Assembly: GCF_014161445.1 (NCBI RefSeq)
Contig: NZ_JABBXA010000028.1
Coordinates: 29,303 to 93,302 of the forward strand
DNA from: Microbispora sp. H13382
GTDB taxonomy: Bacteria > Actinomycetota > Actinomycetes > Streptosporangiales > Streptosporangiaceae
Length of the DNA stretch: 64,000 nt
Reading direction: 5' to 3'
A program made the position numbers and the translations under genes. Positions 48,712 to 59,731 of this stretch are shown one piece after another (positions within the stretch are counted from its first letter, which is position 1; each line of letters starts with the position of its first letter). Below the pieces are notes generated by a model. The model was not told the origin of the DNA. It saw nothing but the letters and a program-made list of their open reading frames with translations, and did no database searches.

Positions 48712-49020
48712 CCAGTACGGAGTTGCTTCGCACCTGGCGCTCCCCCTGGGCGACCTGCTACTGCTCATGGGAGGCAGATGAGGGCCGGGAAGGGTGGTGC
48801 GAGGGAACGGCAGGCGGGATCCTGGTATGGGAGACGAAAATCCCGTCGGGTGTTCCACAAGCCGACGGGGGGACACGCGTCATAGGGATTGTTCTCGCTG
48901 GTAGAGCTCTGATACCGCCAACGTCGAAGGTGGCGTGGATTCCGGTTCTCCCGCTCCGGCCGATGCGCATCGGCGGCGGAGCGAGTTTCACGAGCTGGAA
49001 TAGCCGAGGGGGTTGGTCCC
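48712..49020. other. Intergenic region upstream of the stress operon
   Basis: No gene recognised. It contains an 8-bp inverted repeat CCCGTCGG/CCGACGGG at 48842-48869 with a 12-nt loop, possibly an operator. I see neither a HAIR element (CTTGAGT-N7-ACTCAAG) nor a CIRCE element, the usual heat-shock operators before dnaK genes. Confidence 0.4.
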
Positions 49021-49488
49021 GTGAGCGTCCCGAGAACAGCAGGGCCCCACAAGGTGGTGCTGGCCACCTACAGCAGCTACGACGCGGCCCAGCACGCGGT
49101 AGACGTCCTGGCCCGCCACGACTTCCCGATCGCACACGTCACCATCGTGGGCTGCGATCTGCGGTGGGAGGAGAAGGTGCTCGGGCGATGGGGCCTCGGC
49201 AGAGCACTCGTCACCGGCGCCGGTACCGGCGGCTGGATCGGTCTTCTCATCGGCTTGATATTCGCGATCTTCAGCCCGTGGGCCGGATGGGCCATCGGCT
49301 CCTCGATCGTGCTCGGGCTGGTCTTCGGCCTCGTCTGGGGTGCGATCAGTCACGTGGTGCAGCACCGGACGTTCGCCTCGATGCCTGCGGTCGTCGCCGA
49401 CCACTACGACATCCTCGTGGACCTCGAGTTCGCCGACGAGGCCCGGCGCGTGCTCACGCACGCTCGTGAGACCGCTGCGCTCAGGTGA
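49021..49488 (+). CDS. YflT-like general stress membrane protein
   Basis: 155 residues. The N-terminal soluble part HKVVLATYSSYDAAQHAVDVLARHDFPIAHVTIVGCDLRWEEKVLGR is the heat-induced stress protein (YflT) pattern. It is followed by a glycine-rich double membrane segment (GAGTGGWIGLLIGLIFAIFSPWAGWAIGSSIVLGLVFGLVWGAIS) and a C-terminal strand ILVDLEFADEARRVL. Such proteins are general-stress-regulated and of unknown mechanism. GTG 49021 is preceded by GAGGGGG. Ends 22 nt before dnaK and is likely co-transcribed with it. Confidence 0.82.
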   Translation: MSVPRTAGPHKVVLATYSSYDAAQHAVDVLARHDFPIAHVTIVGCDLRWEEKVLGRWGLGRALVTGAGTGGWIGLLIGLIFAIFSPWAGWAIGSSIVLGLVFGLVWGAISHVVQHRTFASMPAVVADHYDILVDLEFADEARRVLTHARETAALR

Positions 49489-49510
49489 GCGCCAGGAGGG
49501 GGATGAGGAC

Positions 49511-51421
49511 ATGGCCAAGGCGGTGGGCATCGACCTAGGCACGACGAACTCGGTCATCGCGACCACCGAGGACGCGCATCCGACGGTCGTCCCGAACGCC
49601 GAGGGGTCGCGCACGACTCCCTCGGTGGTGGCCTTCACGGACCAGGGCGAGGTGCTGGTGGGCCAGATGGCCAGACGCCAGGCGATCCTCAACCCGAAGG
49701 GCACGATCTATTCGGCCAAGCGCTTCATCGGGCGCAAGTTCGACGAGGTGCAGAGCGAGATCAAGGCCGTCTCGTTCGACGTCGTGCCGGGCCCGGACGG
49801 CGCCGTGCGGTTCAAGGTGCGCGACAAGCTGTACGCGCCGGAGGAGATCTCCGCCTTCGTGCTGCGCAAACTGGCCTCGGACGCCGGGAAGTTCCTGGGG
49901 GAGAAGGTCAACGAGGCCGTCGTCACGGTGCCCGCGTACTTCAACGACGCGCAGCGGCAGGCCACCAAGGACGCCGGCAAGATCGCCGGCCTGGAGGTCC
50001 TGCGGATCATCAACGAGCCGACCGCGGCGGCCCTGGCATACGGCCTGGACAAGAAGGGCAACGAGACCGTTCTCGTGTTCGACCTGGGCGGGGGCACGTT
50101 CGACGTCAGCGTCCTCGACATCGGCGAGGGCGTCATCGAGGTCCGTGCCACCTCGGGCGACACTCATCTGGGCGGCGACGACTTCGACCGGCGCATCGTC
50201 GACCACCTGGCCGACGAGTTCCACAAGCAGCAGGGCATCGACCTGCGGCGCGATCCGCAGGCCCTCCAGCGGCTGTTCGAGGCCGCGGAGAAGGCCAAGG
50301 TGGAGCTGTCGGCGGTCACCCAGACGCAGGTCAGCCTGCCGTTCATCACGGCCGACGCGACCGGCCCCAAACACCTGAACACGACGCTCATGCGCTCGAC
50401 CTTCGAGCAGATCACCCACGACCTGCTCGAACGCTGCCGGGGCCCGGTGGAGCAGGCCATGGCCGACGCGAAGCTGACGACGAACGACCTCGACGAGGTG
50501 ATCCTCGTCGGCGGCTCCACCCGCATGCCGGCCGTGCAGCAACTCGTGCGGCGGCTGACGGGCAAGGAACCGAACATGACGGTCAACCCGGACGAGGTCG
50601 TGTCCGTCGGCGCGGCCGTCCAGGCCGCCATCATCAAGGGCGAGCTGAAGGACGTCGTGCTGCTCGACGTCACTCCTCTGTCGCTCGGCGTCGAGACGCT
50701 CGGCGGCGTGATGACGAAGATCATTGACAGGAACACCACGATCCCGGCCCGCCGCACGGAGACGTTCAGCACGGCGGACGACAACCAGTCGGCCGTGGAC
50801 GTGGTCATCCTGCAGGGCGAGCGCGAGCGGGCCGCCGACAACCGGGTGCTCGGCCGGTTCCGGCTGGAGAACATCCGGCCCGCGCCGCGCGGGGTGCCGC
50901 AGATCGAGGTCACCACCGACATCGACGCCAACGGCATCCTGAACGTCTCCGCCAAGGACAAGGACACCGGCGCCGAGCAGCGCATCACGATCAGCGAGAG
51001 CTCCAACCTGGACAAGAGCGAGATCGACCGGATGATCGCCGACGCGGAGCGGCACCGCGCCGAGGACGCGCAGCTTCGCGCCGCGATCGACGCGCGCAAC
51101 GAGCTGGACTCGGTCGCCCACCAGGTGGAACGCCGGCTGTCGGAGCTGGGCGAGGCCGTCCCGGTGCACGAGAAGGCGCGGGCCGAGCAGCTGATCATGG
51201 AGGCGCGTCAGGCGATCAAGGAAGAGGTGCCCGTCGACCGGCTGCGCGGCCTGACCGCGGAGCTGCAGCAGGTCTACCACGGCCTCGGCGTGGCGGCGTC
51301 CGCCGCCCAGGCCCAGAGCCAGGCCCAGACCCAGGGGCCGGCTCAGGCCGGGCCCGGCCAGGCCGCCGCCGGCCCCTCGGACGAGGACGTCATCGACGCC
51401 GAGTTCACCAGCTCCGAATAG
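49511..51421 (+). CDS. dnaK: Hsp70 chaperone DnaK
   Basis: 636-residue Hsp70. The ATPase domain shows GIDLGTTNSVIA, VPAYFNDAQRQATKDAGKIAGLEVLRIINEPTAAALAYG, VFDLGGGTFDVSVLDIG and ILVGGSTRMPAVQ. The substrate-binding domain shows DVTPLSLGVETLGGVMTKIIDRNTTIPA, then a helical lid, a Gln/Ala-rich linker and the typical end EDVIDAEFTSSE. ATG 49511 is preceded by GAGGGGGATGAGG. Followed by grpE, a CbpA-type dnaJ, a cbpM-like gene and clpB. Clusters like this are usually second, stress-specific chaperone sets beside a main dnaK locus elsewhere in the genome. Confidence 0.97.
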   Translation: MAKAVGIDLGTTNSVIATTEDAHPTVVPNAEGSRTTPSVVAFTDQGEVLVGQMARRQAILNPKGTIYSAKRFIGRKFDEVQSEIKAVSFDVVPGPDGAVRFKVRDKLYAPEEISAFVLRKLASDAGKFLGEKVNEAVVTVPAYFNDAQRQATKDAGKIAGLEVLRIINEPTAAALAYGLDKKGNETVLVFDLGGGTFDVSVLDIGEGVIEVRATSGDTHLGGDDFDRRIVDHLADEFHKQQGIDLRRDPQALQRLFEAAEKAKVELSAVTQTQVSLPFITADATGPKHLNTTLMRSTFEQITHDLLERCRGPVEQAMADAKLTTNDLDEVILVGGSTRMPAVQQLVRRLTGKEPNMTVNPDEVVSVGAAVQAAIIKGELKDVVLLDVTPLSLGVETLGGVMTKIIDRNTTIPARRTETFSTADDNQSAVDVVILQGERERAADNRVLGRFRLENIRPAPRGVPQIEVTTDIDANGILNVSAKDKDTGAEQRITISESSNLDKSEIDRMIADAERHRAEDAQLRAAIDARNELDSVAHQVERRLSELGEAVPVHEKARAEQLIMEARQAIKEEVPVDRLRGLTAELQQVYHGLGVAASAAQAQSQAQTQGPAQAGPGQAAAGPSDEDVIDAEFTSSE

Positions 51422-51434
51422 CCCGTGACATGAC

Positions 51435-51929
51435 ATGACCGAGCGGAATGAGACACCACCTCCGGAGCCCCGGCAGGCCGTCGAGGAGCCCGTTGCGGAG
51501 AAGCTCGCCGAGCTGGAGGACCGGTGGCTGCGCGCCGTCGCCGACCTCGACAACCTCCGCAAGCGTGTCGCGCGCGACATGGACCGGCAGCGGATCGAGG
51601 AGCGTACGCGTGTCGCGGCCGAGTGGCTGCCGGTGATCGACAACCTCGAACTCGCGCTGAAGCACGCGGGCGCCGACGCCGACGCGGTGATCGAGGGGGT
51701 CCGGGCCGTCCGCGACCAGGCGGTCGGCGTGCTCGCGCGTCTCGGCTTCCCGCGCAGGGACGACGTCGGGACGCGATTCGACCCGGCCAGGCACGAGGCC
51801 GTCAGTACGGTCGCCGTCCCGGACGTCGACGCCGGCACCGTCGTCGACGTCGTACGGCCCGGCTACGGCGACGGCGCGCTGCAACTACGCCCGGCCTCCG
51901 TCGTCGTCTCCACGAAAGCCGACGAGTGA
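51435..51929 (+). CDS. grpE: Nucleotide exchange factor GrpE
   Basis: 164 residues; releases ADP from DnaK. Seen: the long N-terminal coiled-coil (EPVAEKLAELEDRWLRAVADLDNLRKRVARDMDRQR), WLPVIDNLELALKHA and the C-terminal beta domain (GDVGTRFDPARHEAVSTV in near-canonical form, VVRPGY). Shorter than housekeeping GrpE at the N-terminus. ATG 51435, 13 nt after the dnaK stop. The stop is fused to the next ATG (TGATG). Confidence 0.93.
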   Translation: MTERNETPPPEPRQAVEEPVAEKLAELEDRWLRAVADLDNLRKRVARDMDRQRIEERTRVAAEWLPVIDNLELALKHAGADADAVIEGVRAVRDQAVGVLARLGFPRRDDVGTRFDPARHEAVSTVAVPDVDAGTVVDVVRPGYGDGALQLRPASVVVSTKADE

Positions 51930-52918
51930 TGGCGGAGCGCGACTTCTACGAGATCCTGGGCGTCCCGAGAACGGCGGACCAGGACGAGATCCAGCGGGCC
52001 TACCGGAAGCTGGCCCGCACCTACCATCCCGACGTCAACAAGGCCCCGGACGCCGAGGACCGCTTCAAGGAGGTCTCGGAGGCGTACGAGGTGCTGTCGG
52101 ACCCCGGGACGCGGCGGCGGTACGACGCGTTCGGGCCAGACTTCCGCCGGGTGCCCGAGGGTGTGGACCCGGCGGCGTACGCGCGCGCCCGCGCCGGAGC
52201 GGGAGCCGGCGCGGGGCCGGGCTGGGCGGGGCCGGGGCCCGCCTGGGCGCGCGGACCCGGCGGGGAGGAGATCCACTTCACCACCGGCGAGGGCTTCGAG
52301 GGCATCGACCTCGAAGACCTGCTCGGTGGCGTCTTCGCCAGGCGCAGGCGAGGCGCGACCGGCCGCGCCTGGGGCCCGGTGCCCGGCGCCGACCAGGAGG
52401 CCGAGCTGCCGCTCACGGTGGAGGAGGCTTACCGCGGCGGCCGGCGGAGCATCACGATCCCCGGCCCGGGAGGCGGGCGGACCCTCCAGGTGAACATTCC
52501 CCCTGGCGTGACCGACGGCCAGCGGATCCGGCTCGCGGGCCAGGGCGGCGCGGGCAGCGACGGCGCCAGGGCGGGCGACCTCTACCTGATCGCGCGGATC
52601 GCCGACCACCCCCGCTACCGCCTCGAGGGGCGCGACATCCACGTCCGCCTCCCGCTGACGCCGTCGGAGGCCGCGCTGGGGGCGACTGTAGCGGTGGACA
52701 CGCCCGGCGGGGAGGCGAAGGTCAAGGTGCCGCCGGGCACCTCGTCCGGGCGCCGCCTGCGCCTGCGCGGACAGGGCATGCCGAACCCGCGCGGCCGGCC
52801 CGGAGACCTGCTGGCCGAGGTCCGGATCATGGTGCCGCCCACGCTCGGCGACGAGGAGCGCCGCCTGTACGAGCAACTGGCCAGGATCTCGGCGTTCAAC
52901 CCGAGGAGCCCGTCATGA
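51929..52918 (+). CDS. DnaJ-family co-chaperone, CbpA type
   Basis: 329 residues. J-domain 1-70 with the DnaK-activating HPD in TYHPDVNKAPDAEDRFKEVSEAYEVLSDP. A Gly/Ala/Pro-rich linker (about 85-110) follows, and then two beta-barrel substrate domains (LPLTVEEAYRGGRRSITIPGPGGGRTLQVNIPPGVTDGQRIRLAGQG, HVRLPLTPSEAALGATVAVDTPGGEAKVKVPPGT). The Cys-rich zinc domain of DnaJ is absent, hence CbpA/type II. The downstream cbpM-like gene fits, since CbpM is the known modulator of CbpA. Overlaps grpE by one base. Confidence 0.94.
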   Translation: MAERDFYEILGVPRTADQDEIQRAYRKLARTYHPDVNKAPDAEDRFKEVSEAYEVLSDPGTRRRYDAFGPDFRRVPEGVDPAAYARARAGAGAGAGPGWAGPGPAWARGPGGEEIHFTTGEGFEGIDLEDLLGGVFARRRRGATGRAWGPVPGADQEAELPLTVEEAYRGGRRSITIPGPGGGRTLQVNIPPGVTDGQRIRLAGQGGAGSDGARAGDLYLIARIADHPRYRLEGRDIHVRLPLTPSEAALGATVAVDTPGGEAKVKVPPGTSSGRRLRLRGQGMPNPRGRPGDLLAEVRIMVPPTLGDEERRLYEQLARISAFNPRSPS

Positions 52919-53231
52919 CCTATCCGCTCGTCCGGCTCGCCCAGGTGGACGTCGGGCACCTGGACCTGGAGTCCTTCTCCCGGGCCACGGGACTGCACCC
53001 GGAACTGGTGCGTCGCCTGGTGGCGCTCGGGCTGATCGACGCCTGGACCGGCTTCTCGGGCGGCCTGTGCTTCCCGCCCACCCAGGTCGCCGCCGTGGGG
53101 CGCCTTCAGCGCCTGCACGCCGGGCTCGCCGTCAACTACGCCTCCCTCGGCCTCGTGACGGACCTCCTGGACCGCATCGCGGAGCTGGAGGCGGCTCTGC
53201 GCACCAATACGAGAAGGACCGGAGACAGATC

Positions 53232-53241
<10 letters not shown>
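52915..53241 (+). CDS. CbpM-like chaperone modulator (MerR-like fold)
   Basis: 108 residues. LESFSRATGLHPELVRRLVALGLIDAW followed by FPPTQVAAVGRLQRLHAGLAVNYASLGLVTDLLDRIAELEAALR gives a MerR-like winged helix plus dimerisation helix, as in CbpM, which binds the J-domain of CbpA and blocks it. The alternative is an HspR-type repressor, but a basic recognition wing is not evident. ATGA overlap with the dnaJ-like gene. Its last 10 nt overlap the start of clpB. Confidence 0.82.
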
Positions 53242-55850
<2,609 letters not shown>

Positions 55851-55853
55851 CCG

Positions 55854-56297
55854 ATGCCGCCGAAGGTCGTGGAGTCGAGCGTCGTCCGGTGCCCGCACTG
55901 CGGCCGGAACAACCGCGTGCCCAAGGCGGGGGCGGGAGCGCCGCGCTGTGGCGAGTGCCGCGAGTCGCTGCCCTGGGTGGTGGACGCGGGGGACGAGGAC
56001 TTCGCCGAGGTCGCCGAGGCGGCGCGGATTCCGGTCGTCGTCGACTTCTGGGCGTCCTGGTGTGGGCCCTGCCGCACGGTGAGCCCGGCGCTCCAACAGG
56101 TCGCCACCGAGCTGGCCGGGCGGATCAAGCTGGTGAAGGTGAACATCGACGAGGCGCCCGAGACATCGCGGCGCTTCGACGTGCGAGCCGTGCCGACGCT
56201 CGTCGTCCTCCGGCTGGGGCGGGTCGTGGCCCAGCGGGCCGGTGCGGCGCCGGCGCCCGTGTTGCGGAAGTGGGTCGGCGATGCGCTGGCCGGATGA
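55854..56297 (+). CDS. Thioredoxin 2 (zinc-ribbon thioredoxin)
   Basis: 147 residues. The N-terminal zinc ribbon has Cys13, Cys16, Cys32 and Cys35 (CPHCG, then CGEC), as in E. coli Trx2. The thioredoxin domain has VVDFWASWCGPC, with redox Cys70 and Cys73, then VNIDEAPETSRRFDVRAVPTLVVLRLGRVV with the cis-Pro. Reduces disulfides in the cytoplasm under oxidative stress. 3 nt after clpB and overlapping the next gene, a damaged thioredoxin-reductase-like protein. Confidence 0.94.
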   Translation: MPPKVVESSVVRCPHCGRNNRVPKAGAGAPRCGECRESLPWVVDAGDEDFAEVAEAARIPVVVDFWASWCGPCRTVSPALQQVATELAGRIKLVKVNIDEAPETSRRFDVRAVPTLVVLRLGRVVAQRAGAAPAPVLRKWVGDALAG

Positions 56298-57213
56298 GCT
56301 CACCGAGTCGCCCGATCTGCAGGGCGCCTACCCCCGGCTGAGCGATGTGCAGATACGGACGCTGGCCGCCCACGGCGAGCGCCCCGCCGGGATCTCCGGT
56401 GGCGAGCTGGCCGAGCGGGCGATGATCCAGGCCCGCAAGTTCGGCGCGGAGCTCTGCGTCCCGGCGGAGGCGTGCACGCTGCGAGCGCACGAAGGCCATC
56501 ACCTCGTCACCCTGAAGGAGGGCACGACGGTCCACGCCCGCACGCTGCTCATCGTGACAGGCGTCCGCTACCGGAGGCTCGTCGTGCCCGACCTGGAGAG
56601 GTTTGAGGCGACCAGCGTCTACTACGCGGCCACCGCGTTCGAGGCACAGACGTGCAGCCGGGACCCGGTCGTCGTCGTGGGCGGCGGTAACTCGGCCGGC
56701 CAGGCCGCGCTGTTCCTCGCCCACCACGTCGCCTCTGTCCGCCTGCTCGTACGCGACGGCGAGCTGACCAGGAACATGTCCCGCTACCTGGCGGTCGAGA
56801 TCGAACAACACCCCGGCATTCAGGTGATGCTGAACACCCAGGTCCGGCGGCTGGCCGGGCGGGAGACGCTCGAGGCGGTCGTCGTCGAGCACAACGTCAC
56901 CGGGGAGCGGTTCACCGCCGAGGCCCGCGCGATGTTCGTCTTCATCGGTGCGGAGCCGTACACCCGGTGGCCGGCCAACGAGGTCGCGCTCGACTCCCGG
57001 GGATACATCCTGACCGGGCTGGACGCCGCTCGTTCCGGCAGGAAGGGCGTGCCGGACTCCACCGGTCGGCCGTTTCCACTGGAGACCAGCAGAGCGGGTG
57101 TGTTCGCGGCCGGCGACGTGCGGAACGGATCGATCAAACGGGTCGCGTCGGCCGTCGGCGAGGGCGCGATGGCCGTGCGCCTCGTGCACGAACACCTTCA
57201 GCTGAGGGGCTGA
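56281..57213 (+). CDS. Thioredoxin-reductase-like protein with large internal deletion
   Basis: 310 residues. The C-terminal ~270 are a good pyridine nucleotide-disulfide oxidoreductase part: GISGGELAERAMIQARKFGAEL, LLIVTGVRYRRL, the NADPH loop VVVVGGGNSAGQAALFLA, and GVFAAGDVRNGSIKRVASAVGEGAMAV. The first ~35 residues (LQGAYPRLSDVQIRTLAAHGER) match the start of fused cNMP-binding/thioredoxin-reductase proteins, whose next parts should be a cyclic-nucleotide domain and the FAD GxGxxG segment. Both are missing: GER is joined directly to PAGISGGEL. Frame is kept, but FAD binding should be lost. Possibly a non-functional deletion product. ATG 56281 overlaps trx by 17 nt. Confidence 0.75.
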   Translation: MRWPDELTESPDLQGAYPRLSDVQIRTLAAHGERPAGISGGELAERAMIQARKFGAELCVPAEACTLRAHEGHHLVTLKEGTTVHARTLLIVTGVRYRRLVVPDLERFEATSVYYAATAFEAQTCSRDPVVVVGGGNSAGQAALFLAHHVASVRLLVRDGELTRNMSRYLAVEIEQHPGIQVMLNTQVRRLAGRETLEAVVVEHNVTGERFTAEARAMFVFIGAEPYTRWPANEVALDSRGYILTGLDAARSGRKGVPDSTGRPFPLETSRAGVFAAGDVRNGSIKRVASAVGEGAMAVRLVHEHLQLRG

Positions 57214-57244
57214 GCCGCCCGCGCGGGGAGGAAGGGGACTGGCG

Positions 57245-57697
57245 ATGGCAGAAGTGATGGCGGTGCAGAGGTTCGAGCGGTTCTTCAGGACGGCGGCGGG
57301 CCTCGACGTCGACAAGGAGGATCTCCGGCGCTACAGCGACTTCGTGAACCAGAAGCTGTACGACCTGCTGGTGATCGGCCAGGCCCACGCGAAGGCGAAC
57401 GTCCGGGACGTCGTCGAGACCTGGGACCTGCCCATCACCAAGGGCCTCCAGGAGAGCATCCACCGGTTCCGCGACCTCGACGAGGACATCGAGCTGAAGC
57501 CCATCCTGGAGCAGCTCGCGGCGTTGCCTCCGCTCGACCTGTCCATCGGCGAGGAGGTGAGGGAACGGCTGCCCGAGATCGTCGGCGGGCTGTCGCTGGC
57601 GCTGGCGCGCACGTTCACCATCCTCGATCCCGGCCTGAAGAATCCGAGGACCGAGCAGTGGGAGCGCGTGATCCGCCTTTTCGAGCTGCTGCTCTAG
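57245..57697 (+). CDS. DUF1931 histone-fold-type protein
   Basis: 150 residues. MAVQRFERFFRTAAGLDVDKEDLRRYSDFVNQKLYDLLVIGQAHAKANVRDVVETWDLPITKGLQ and the second half LPPLDLSIGEEVRERLPEIVGGLSLALARTFTILDPGLKNP show the two-fold helical pattern of DUF1931, known from structures to be a histone-fold doublet in one chain. The function is not established; DNA binding or compaction under stress is plausible. ATG 57245 has GGAAGGGG upstream. It lies between the redox genes and the alcohol dehydrogenase, so it is part of the stress locus. Confidence 0.83.
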   Translation: MAEVMAVQRFERFFRTAAGLDVDKEDLRRYSDFVNQKLYDLLVIGQAHAKANVRDVVETWDLPITKGLQESIHRFRDLDEDIELKPILEQLAALPPLDLSIGEEVRERLPEIVGGLSLALARTFTILDPGLKNPRTEQWERVIRLFELLL

Positions 57698-57710
57698 AAG
57701 CGAGGACATC

Positions 57711-58862
57711 ATGAAGGCAGTCGTATACGAGGGACCCCGGCAGGTCGGCGTCAAGAACGTGCCGGACGCGCGGATAGAGATGCCCACCGACGTCCTGGTC
57801 CGTGTCACCACGACCAACATCTGCGGGTCGGACCTGCACATGTACGAAGGCCGGACCGACCTGGAGCCGGGCCGTGTCCTCGGCCACGAGAACCTCGGCG
57901 AGGTGGTCGAGGTGGGGCCGGGAGTAGTACGCGTCCGCGTCGGCGACATGGTCTGCGTGCCGTTCAACGTCGCGTGCGGCTTCTGCGCCAACTGCGAGAG
58001 AGGCCTGACCGCCTTCTGCCTCACCACCAACCCGGAGCCGGGGGTGGACGGGGCCGCGTACGGCTTCGCGGACATGGGCCCGTACAACGGCGGCCAGGCC
58101 GAGCTGCTGCGCGTGCCGTTCGGCGACTTCAACTGCCTGGTCCTGCCGGACGACGCGCGGGAGAGGCAGACCGACTACGTCATGCTGGCCGACATCTGGC
58201 CCACCGGCTGGCACGCGACCCAGCTCGCCTGTGTGCAGGCCGGCGACTCGGTCGTGATCTACGGGGCGGGGCCGGTCGGCCTGATGGCCGCCTACTCCGC
58301 GACGTTCAAGAGCGCGGGCATGGTGATGGTCGTGGACCGCCACCCGGACCGGCTGGCCAAGGCCGAGGAGATCGGGGCGATCCCGATCGACGACTCCAAG
58401 ACGTCGCCGGTCGACCAGGTCATGGAGCTCACGCACGGCAGGGGCGCCGACCGGGGCTGCGAGTGCGTGGGCTACCAGGCGCACGACCCCCAGGGGCACG
58501 AGCATCCCAACATGACGCTGAACAACCTCGTCAAGTCGGTGAGGTTCGCCGGGACGATCGGGGTCGTGGGCGTGTTCATCGCCATGGATCCCGGCAGCCC
58601 CGACGACCTCTACAAGCAGGGCGAGATCGCCTTCGACTACGGGATGTTCTGGTTCAAGGGCCAGACCATGGGCAACGGCCAGTGCAACGTCAAGAACTAC
58701 AACCGGCAGCTCTGCACCCTCATCCACGAGGGGAAGGCCCGGCCGTCGTGGGTCGTCTCACACGAGCTGGATCTGGACGACGCGCCCGGTGGCTACGAGC
58801 ACTTCGACCAGCGGGATCCCGGTTGGACCAAGGTCGTCCTGCATCCCGCCGGCACCGGCTGA
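57711..58862 (+). CDS. Zinc-dependent alcohol dehydrogenase, formaldehyde dehydrogenase-like
   Basis: 383-residue MDR-family zinc dehydrogenase of the glutathione-independent formaldehyde dehydrogenase-like group. Seen: catalytic Cys38 in TTNICGSDLHMYEG, GHENLGEVVEVG, the structural zinc cysteines CGFCANCERGLTAFC, and the NAD loop VVIYGAGPVGLMAAYSA. The group's long insertion (KQGEIAFDYGMFWFKGQTMGNGQCNVKNYNRQL) is present. ATG 57711 with GCGAGGA upstream, 13 nt after the DUF1931 gene. Detoxification of an aldehyde in the stress locus is the likely role. Confidence 0.92.
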   Translation: MKAVVYEGPRQVGVKNVPDARIEMPTDVLVRVTTTNICGSDLHMYEGRTDLEPGRVLGHENLGEVVEVGPGVVRVRVGDMVCVPFNVACGFCANCERGLTAFCLTTNPEPGVDGAAYGFADMGPYNGGQAELLRVPFGDFNCLVLPDDARERQTDYVMLADIWPTGWHATQLACVQAGDSVVIYGAGPVGLMAAYSATFKSAGMVMVVDRHPDRLAKAEEIGAIPIDDSKTSPVDQVMELTHGRGADRGCECVGYQAHDPQGHEHPNMTLNNLVKSVRFAGTIGVVGVFIAMDPGSPDDLYKQGEIAFDYGMFWFKGQTMGNGQCNVKNYNRQLCTLIHEGKARPSWVVSHELDLDDAPGGYEHFDQRDPGWTKVVLHPAGTG

Positions 58863-58922
58863 CCCTCCCGTCGCGGCCGCGGGCCCCGGCGGTCCGACCG
58901 TTGGCAGTGAGGGGGACGGGCC

Positions 58923-59142
58923 ATGCGCATGCCGGACGCCCGCTGGCTCAAGCAAAGGCTGCACGACGCGCCACACCGGGCCCTTCATGCTGCCCGGGGG
59001 CCAGGTGCTGGAACAAACCGGCCGCCATGTCGCCGTCCGGGGCACCAGTACCTGATCGGTGGGCAACGACAAGATCATCAGTCACCGGATGTACTTCGAC
59101 CAGCTGGAGCTCTACACCCAGCTCGGCGGGCAGAGGACTGAG
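58923..59142 (+). pseudogene. SnoaL/ester cyclase-like remnant with internal stop
   Basis: One frame reads RHTGPFMLPGGQVLEQTGRHVAVRGTST, then TGA at 59053-59055, then SVGNDKIISHRMYFDQLELYTQLG in the same frame. The second part is the classic C-terminal end of SnoaL-like polyketide cyclase/ester cyclase proteins (DQ.EL..QLG). The N-terminal half of the ~130-residue domain is missing. Not expected to be functional. Confidence 0.68.
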
Positions 59143-59144
59143 CG

Positions 59145-59402
59145 ATGCTGTCAGAGGACATGGGCGACATGGTGACGGTCGAGCTGTTCTTCCAGTGCAG
59201 GCACGACGTCGTCAGCGAGGAGATCCGGGTTCCACAGACCGACTGGGACGCGATGAGCGCGGGCCAGCGCGACGCGTACCTGGCCGACCGCGTCGACGCG
59301 CTCGTGAGCGCGAACTCCAGCGCCGGTTGGAGGGAGATCCAGGAGGGGGAGCGGCCGGGGGACGGCCCGTCGTGGGAGTGGGTGAGAGCGTGGGCGCGTT
59401 GA
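59145..59402 (+). CDS. Small hypothetical protein
   Basis: 85 residues, not recognised. TVELFFQCRHDVVSEEIRVPQTDWDAMSAGQRDAYLADRVDALVSANSSAGWREIQE is mixed alpha/beta and acidic, with no membrane or signal segment. Starts at 59145, 59160 or 59169 are all possible; the first has AGAGGA upstream. It follows the SnoaL remnant and overlaps the split Gfo/Idh gene by about 13 nt. It may be real, given its even composition and position, but evidence is thin. Confidence 0.5.
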   Translation: MLSEDMGDMVTVELFFQCRHDVVSEEIRVPQTDWDAMSAGQRDAYLADRVDALVSANSSAGWREIQEGERPGDGPSWEWVRAWAR

Positions 59403-59731
59403 AGGTGGCTCTCGTGGGGTTGGGCGTGGCGGCCCAGGTCGTGTACCTGCCGCTGCTCGCCAAGCGGCGGGACATCTTCCAGGTGTCCGCCGTGTGCGAC
59501 CTTGACGGCGACCACGCAGAGACGCTCGGCCGGGAGTTGGGCGTCAGATCCTACGACCGCGCCATGGCCATGCTGGAGGCGGGCGGGTTCGACGCGCTGA
59601 TCGTCCTCACGCCCGGTTCTCACGGGCCGCTCGTGAAGGCGGCCCTCGCCTGCGGCTGCTGGGTGCTGTGCGAGAAGCCGCTCGCCTACAGCCGGGCCGA
59701 GCTTCGCGCATCCCCGGCGACGCGCGGCTGA
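59390..59731 (+). pseudogene. Gfo/Idh/MocA oxidoreductase, N-terminal NAD-binding part (split gene)
   Basis: 113 residues holding the Rossmann domain: LKVALVGLGVAAQVVYLPLL, VSAVCDLDGDHAETLGRELGV, MLEAGGFDALIVLTPGSHGPLVKAALACGCWVLCEKPLAYS. The EKP motif (catalytic lysine region) is intact. The frame then runs into TGA at 59729 after RAELRASPATRG. The catalytic C-terminal part continues in the next frame from the overlapping ATG (TGATG). A frameshift with a short deletion between 59700 and 59725 is likely; normal proteins have about 330-370 residues in one chain. Confidence 0.72.

Noticed and set aside
53067..53231. N-terminal extension of clpB
   Set aside because: It is the alternative frame of the cbpM-like gene; GTG 53232 starts the canonical N-domain.
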